DNA of 64,000 nt from Carbonatibacter sp965199245 (GTDB lineage Bacteria; Pseudomonadota; Alphaproteobacteria; Kiloniellales; Kiloniellaceae), in NCBI GenBank assembly GCA_965199245.1, contig CBDAQP010000003.1, positions 930,001 to 994,000 on the forward strand. The letters run 5' to 3'. Below the pieces are notes generated by a model. It did not search any database and was not told the DNA's origin. It was given only the letters and a program-made list of their open reading frames with translations. The stretch's first letter is position 1. The number at the start of each line of letters is the position of its first letter. Below, one piece after another: positions 63,703 to 64,000 of the stretch. The translations under genes and the position numbers were made by a program.

Positions 63703-64000
63703 ACGCGCTCTCCTCTGCCATGATAGACTGCATTGTCACGGTTAAGCTGTTCTTCCTGGCAGGGGGTGGCTATCTCAACCAGCCGGTTGACAAAAAGTCC
63801 CGGTGTGATGACATGCTCGGGGTCAAGACCACCAGGCGTAAGGATTTGACGGCTCTGCACAATAGTCGTGTGCGCCGCCATCGCCATGAGCGGGCCAAAG
63901 TTACGGGCCGCCATGCGATAAACCAGATTACCCGCCTGATCCGCCTGTTCTGCCTTAATCAAGGCATAGTCAGCCTTTAGCCAGCGTTCCTGTACGTAAA
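63699..64000 (-). CDS. pcaI: 3-oxoadipate CoA-transferase subunit A (partial, N-terminus outside window)
   Basis: Enters at the window edge reading YVQERWLKADYALIKAEQAD, QAGNLVYRMAARNFGPLMAM, AAHTTIVQSRQIL, GGLDPEHVITPGLFVNRLVE. This is the C-terminal part of the SCOT-family alpha subunit. The apparent Met at 63962 is internal or a miscalled start. Coupled to pcaJ by a 4-bp overlap. Confidence 0.9.
   Translation of the reverse strand, partial: YVQERWLKADYALIKAEQADQAGNLVYRMAARNFGPLMAMAAHTTIVQSRQILTPGGLDPEHVITPGLFVNRLVEIATPCQEEQLNRDNAVYHGRGERV

Overview
The window looks like a chromosomal segment of a GC-rich, probably marine alphaproteobacterium. Pointers are an alphaproteobacterial ATP synthase zeta subunit (DUF1476), the purC-purS-purQ-purL set followed by bolA and a CGFS glutaredoxin, a TRAP transporter, a C-P lyase operon and a protocatechuate (pca) branch. 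The species cannot be fixed from this sequence alone.

Layout. (1) 0-2 kb: the end of a minus-strand pair, a histidinol-dehydrogenase-like enzyme (best guess sulfopropanediol 3-dehydrogenase, HpsN) and a short-chain dehydrogenase cut by the window edge. (2) 2.4-4 kb: a secreted coiled-coil protein and a Sel1-repeat protein. (3) 4-12 kb: a phosphonate C-P lyase operon (phnG-N, minus strand) with a DUF1045 2H-phosphoesterase and the divergent regulator phnF. The accessory genes phnH, K, L, M and N are open, but phnG, phnI, phnJ and phnF carry frameshifts, so the pathway looks dead or dying although a HutC-type operator is still present. (4) 12-17 kb: an intact housekeeping block, purC, purS, purQ, purL, bolA, grxD. 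(5) 17-42 kb: an insertion-sequence-ridden accessory island between grxD and rpsD. At least five IS families (IS630 x2, IS5 x3, IS3) are present, mostly frameshifted, often truncated and in one place nested three deep, with two kinds of short non-autonomous derivatives. Between them lie toxin-antitoxin modules (two ParDE-like pairs, a broken HigBA), a TraK-like mobilisation gene with phased repeats, an AbiE system whose toxin is cut off by an IS, a remnant of a type I restriction locus (hsdM end plus a frameshifted RhuM gene), and one intact, AT-rich three-gene operon: TerB-domain protein, P-loop ATPase and DEAD/DEAH helicase. Its gene set matches the Shango anti-phage system. (6) 42-47 kb: housekeeping genes rpsD, trmJ, cimA, cysS on the minus strand. 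(7) 47-54 kb: a TRAP transporter operon with an enolase-superfamily enzyme and a Dabb-cupin fusion, then an HpaB-type flavin monooxygenase with a MarR regulator. (8) 54-56 kb: a decayed IS3 and an intact ParDE pair. (9) 56-64 kb: pobR, pobA and the protocatechuate branch pcaL (D-C fusion), pcaH, pcaG, pcaB on the plus strand, with pcaF, pcaJ and pcaI convergent. Together these would take 4-hydroxybenzoate to succinyl-CoA and acetyl-CoA.

Most exciting content: the complete Shango-type operon, which has survived inside heavy IS damage, and the contrasting decay of the C-P lyase core. No CRISPR array, rRNA or tRNA was seen.
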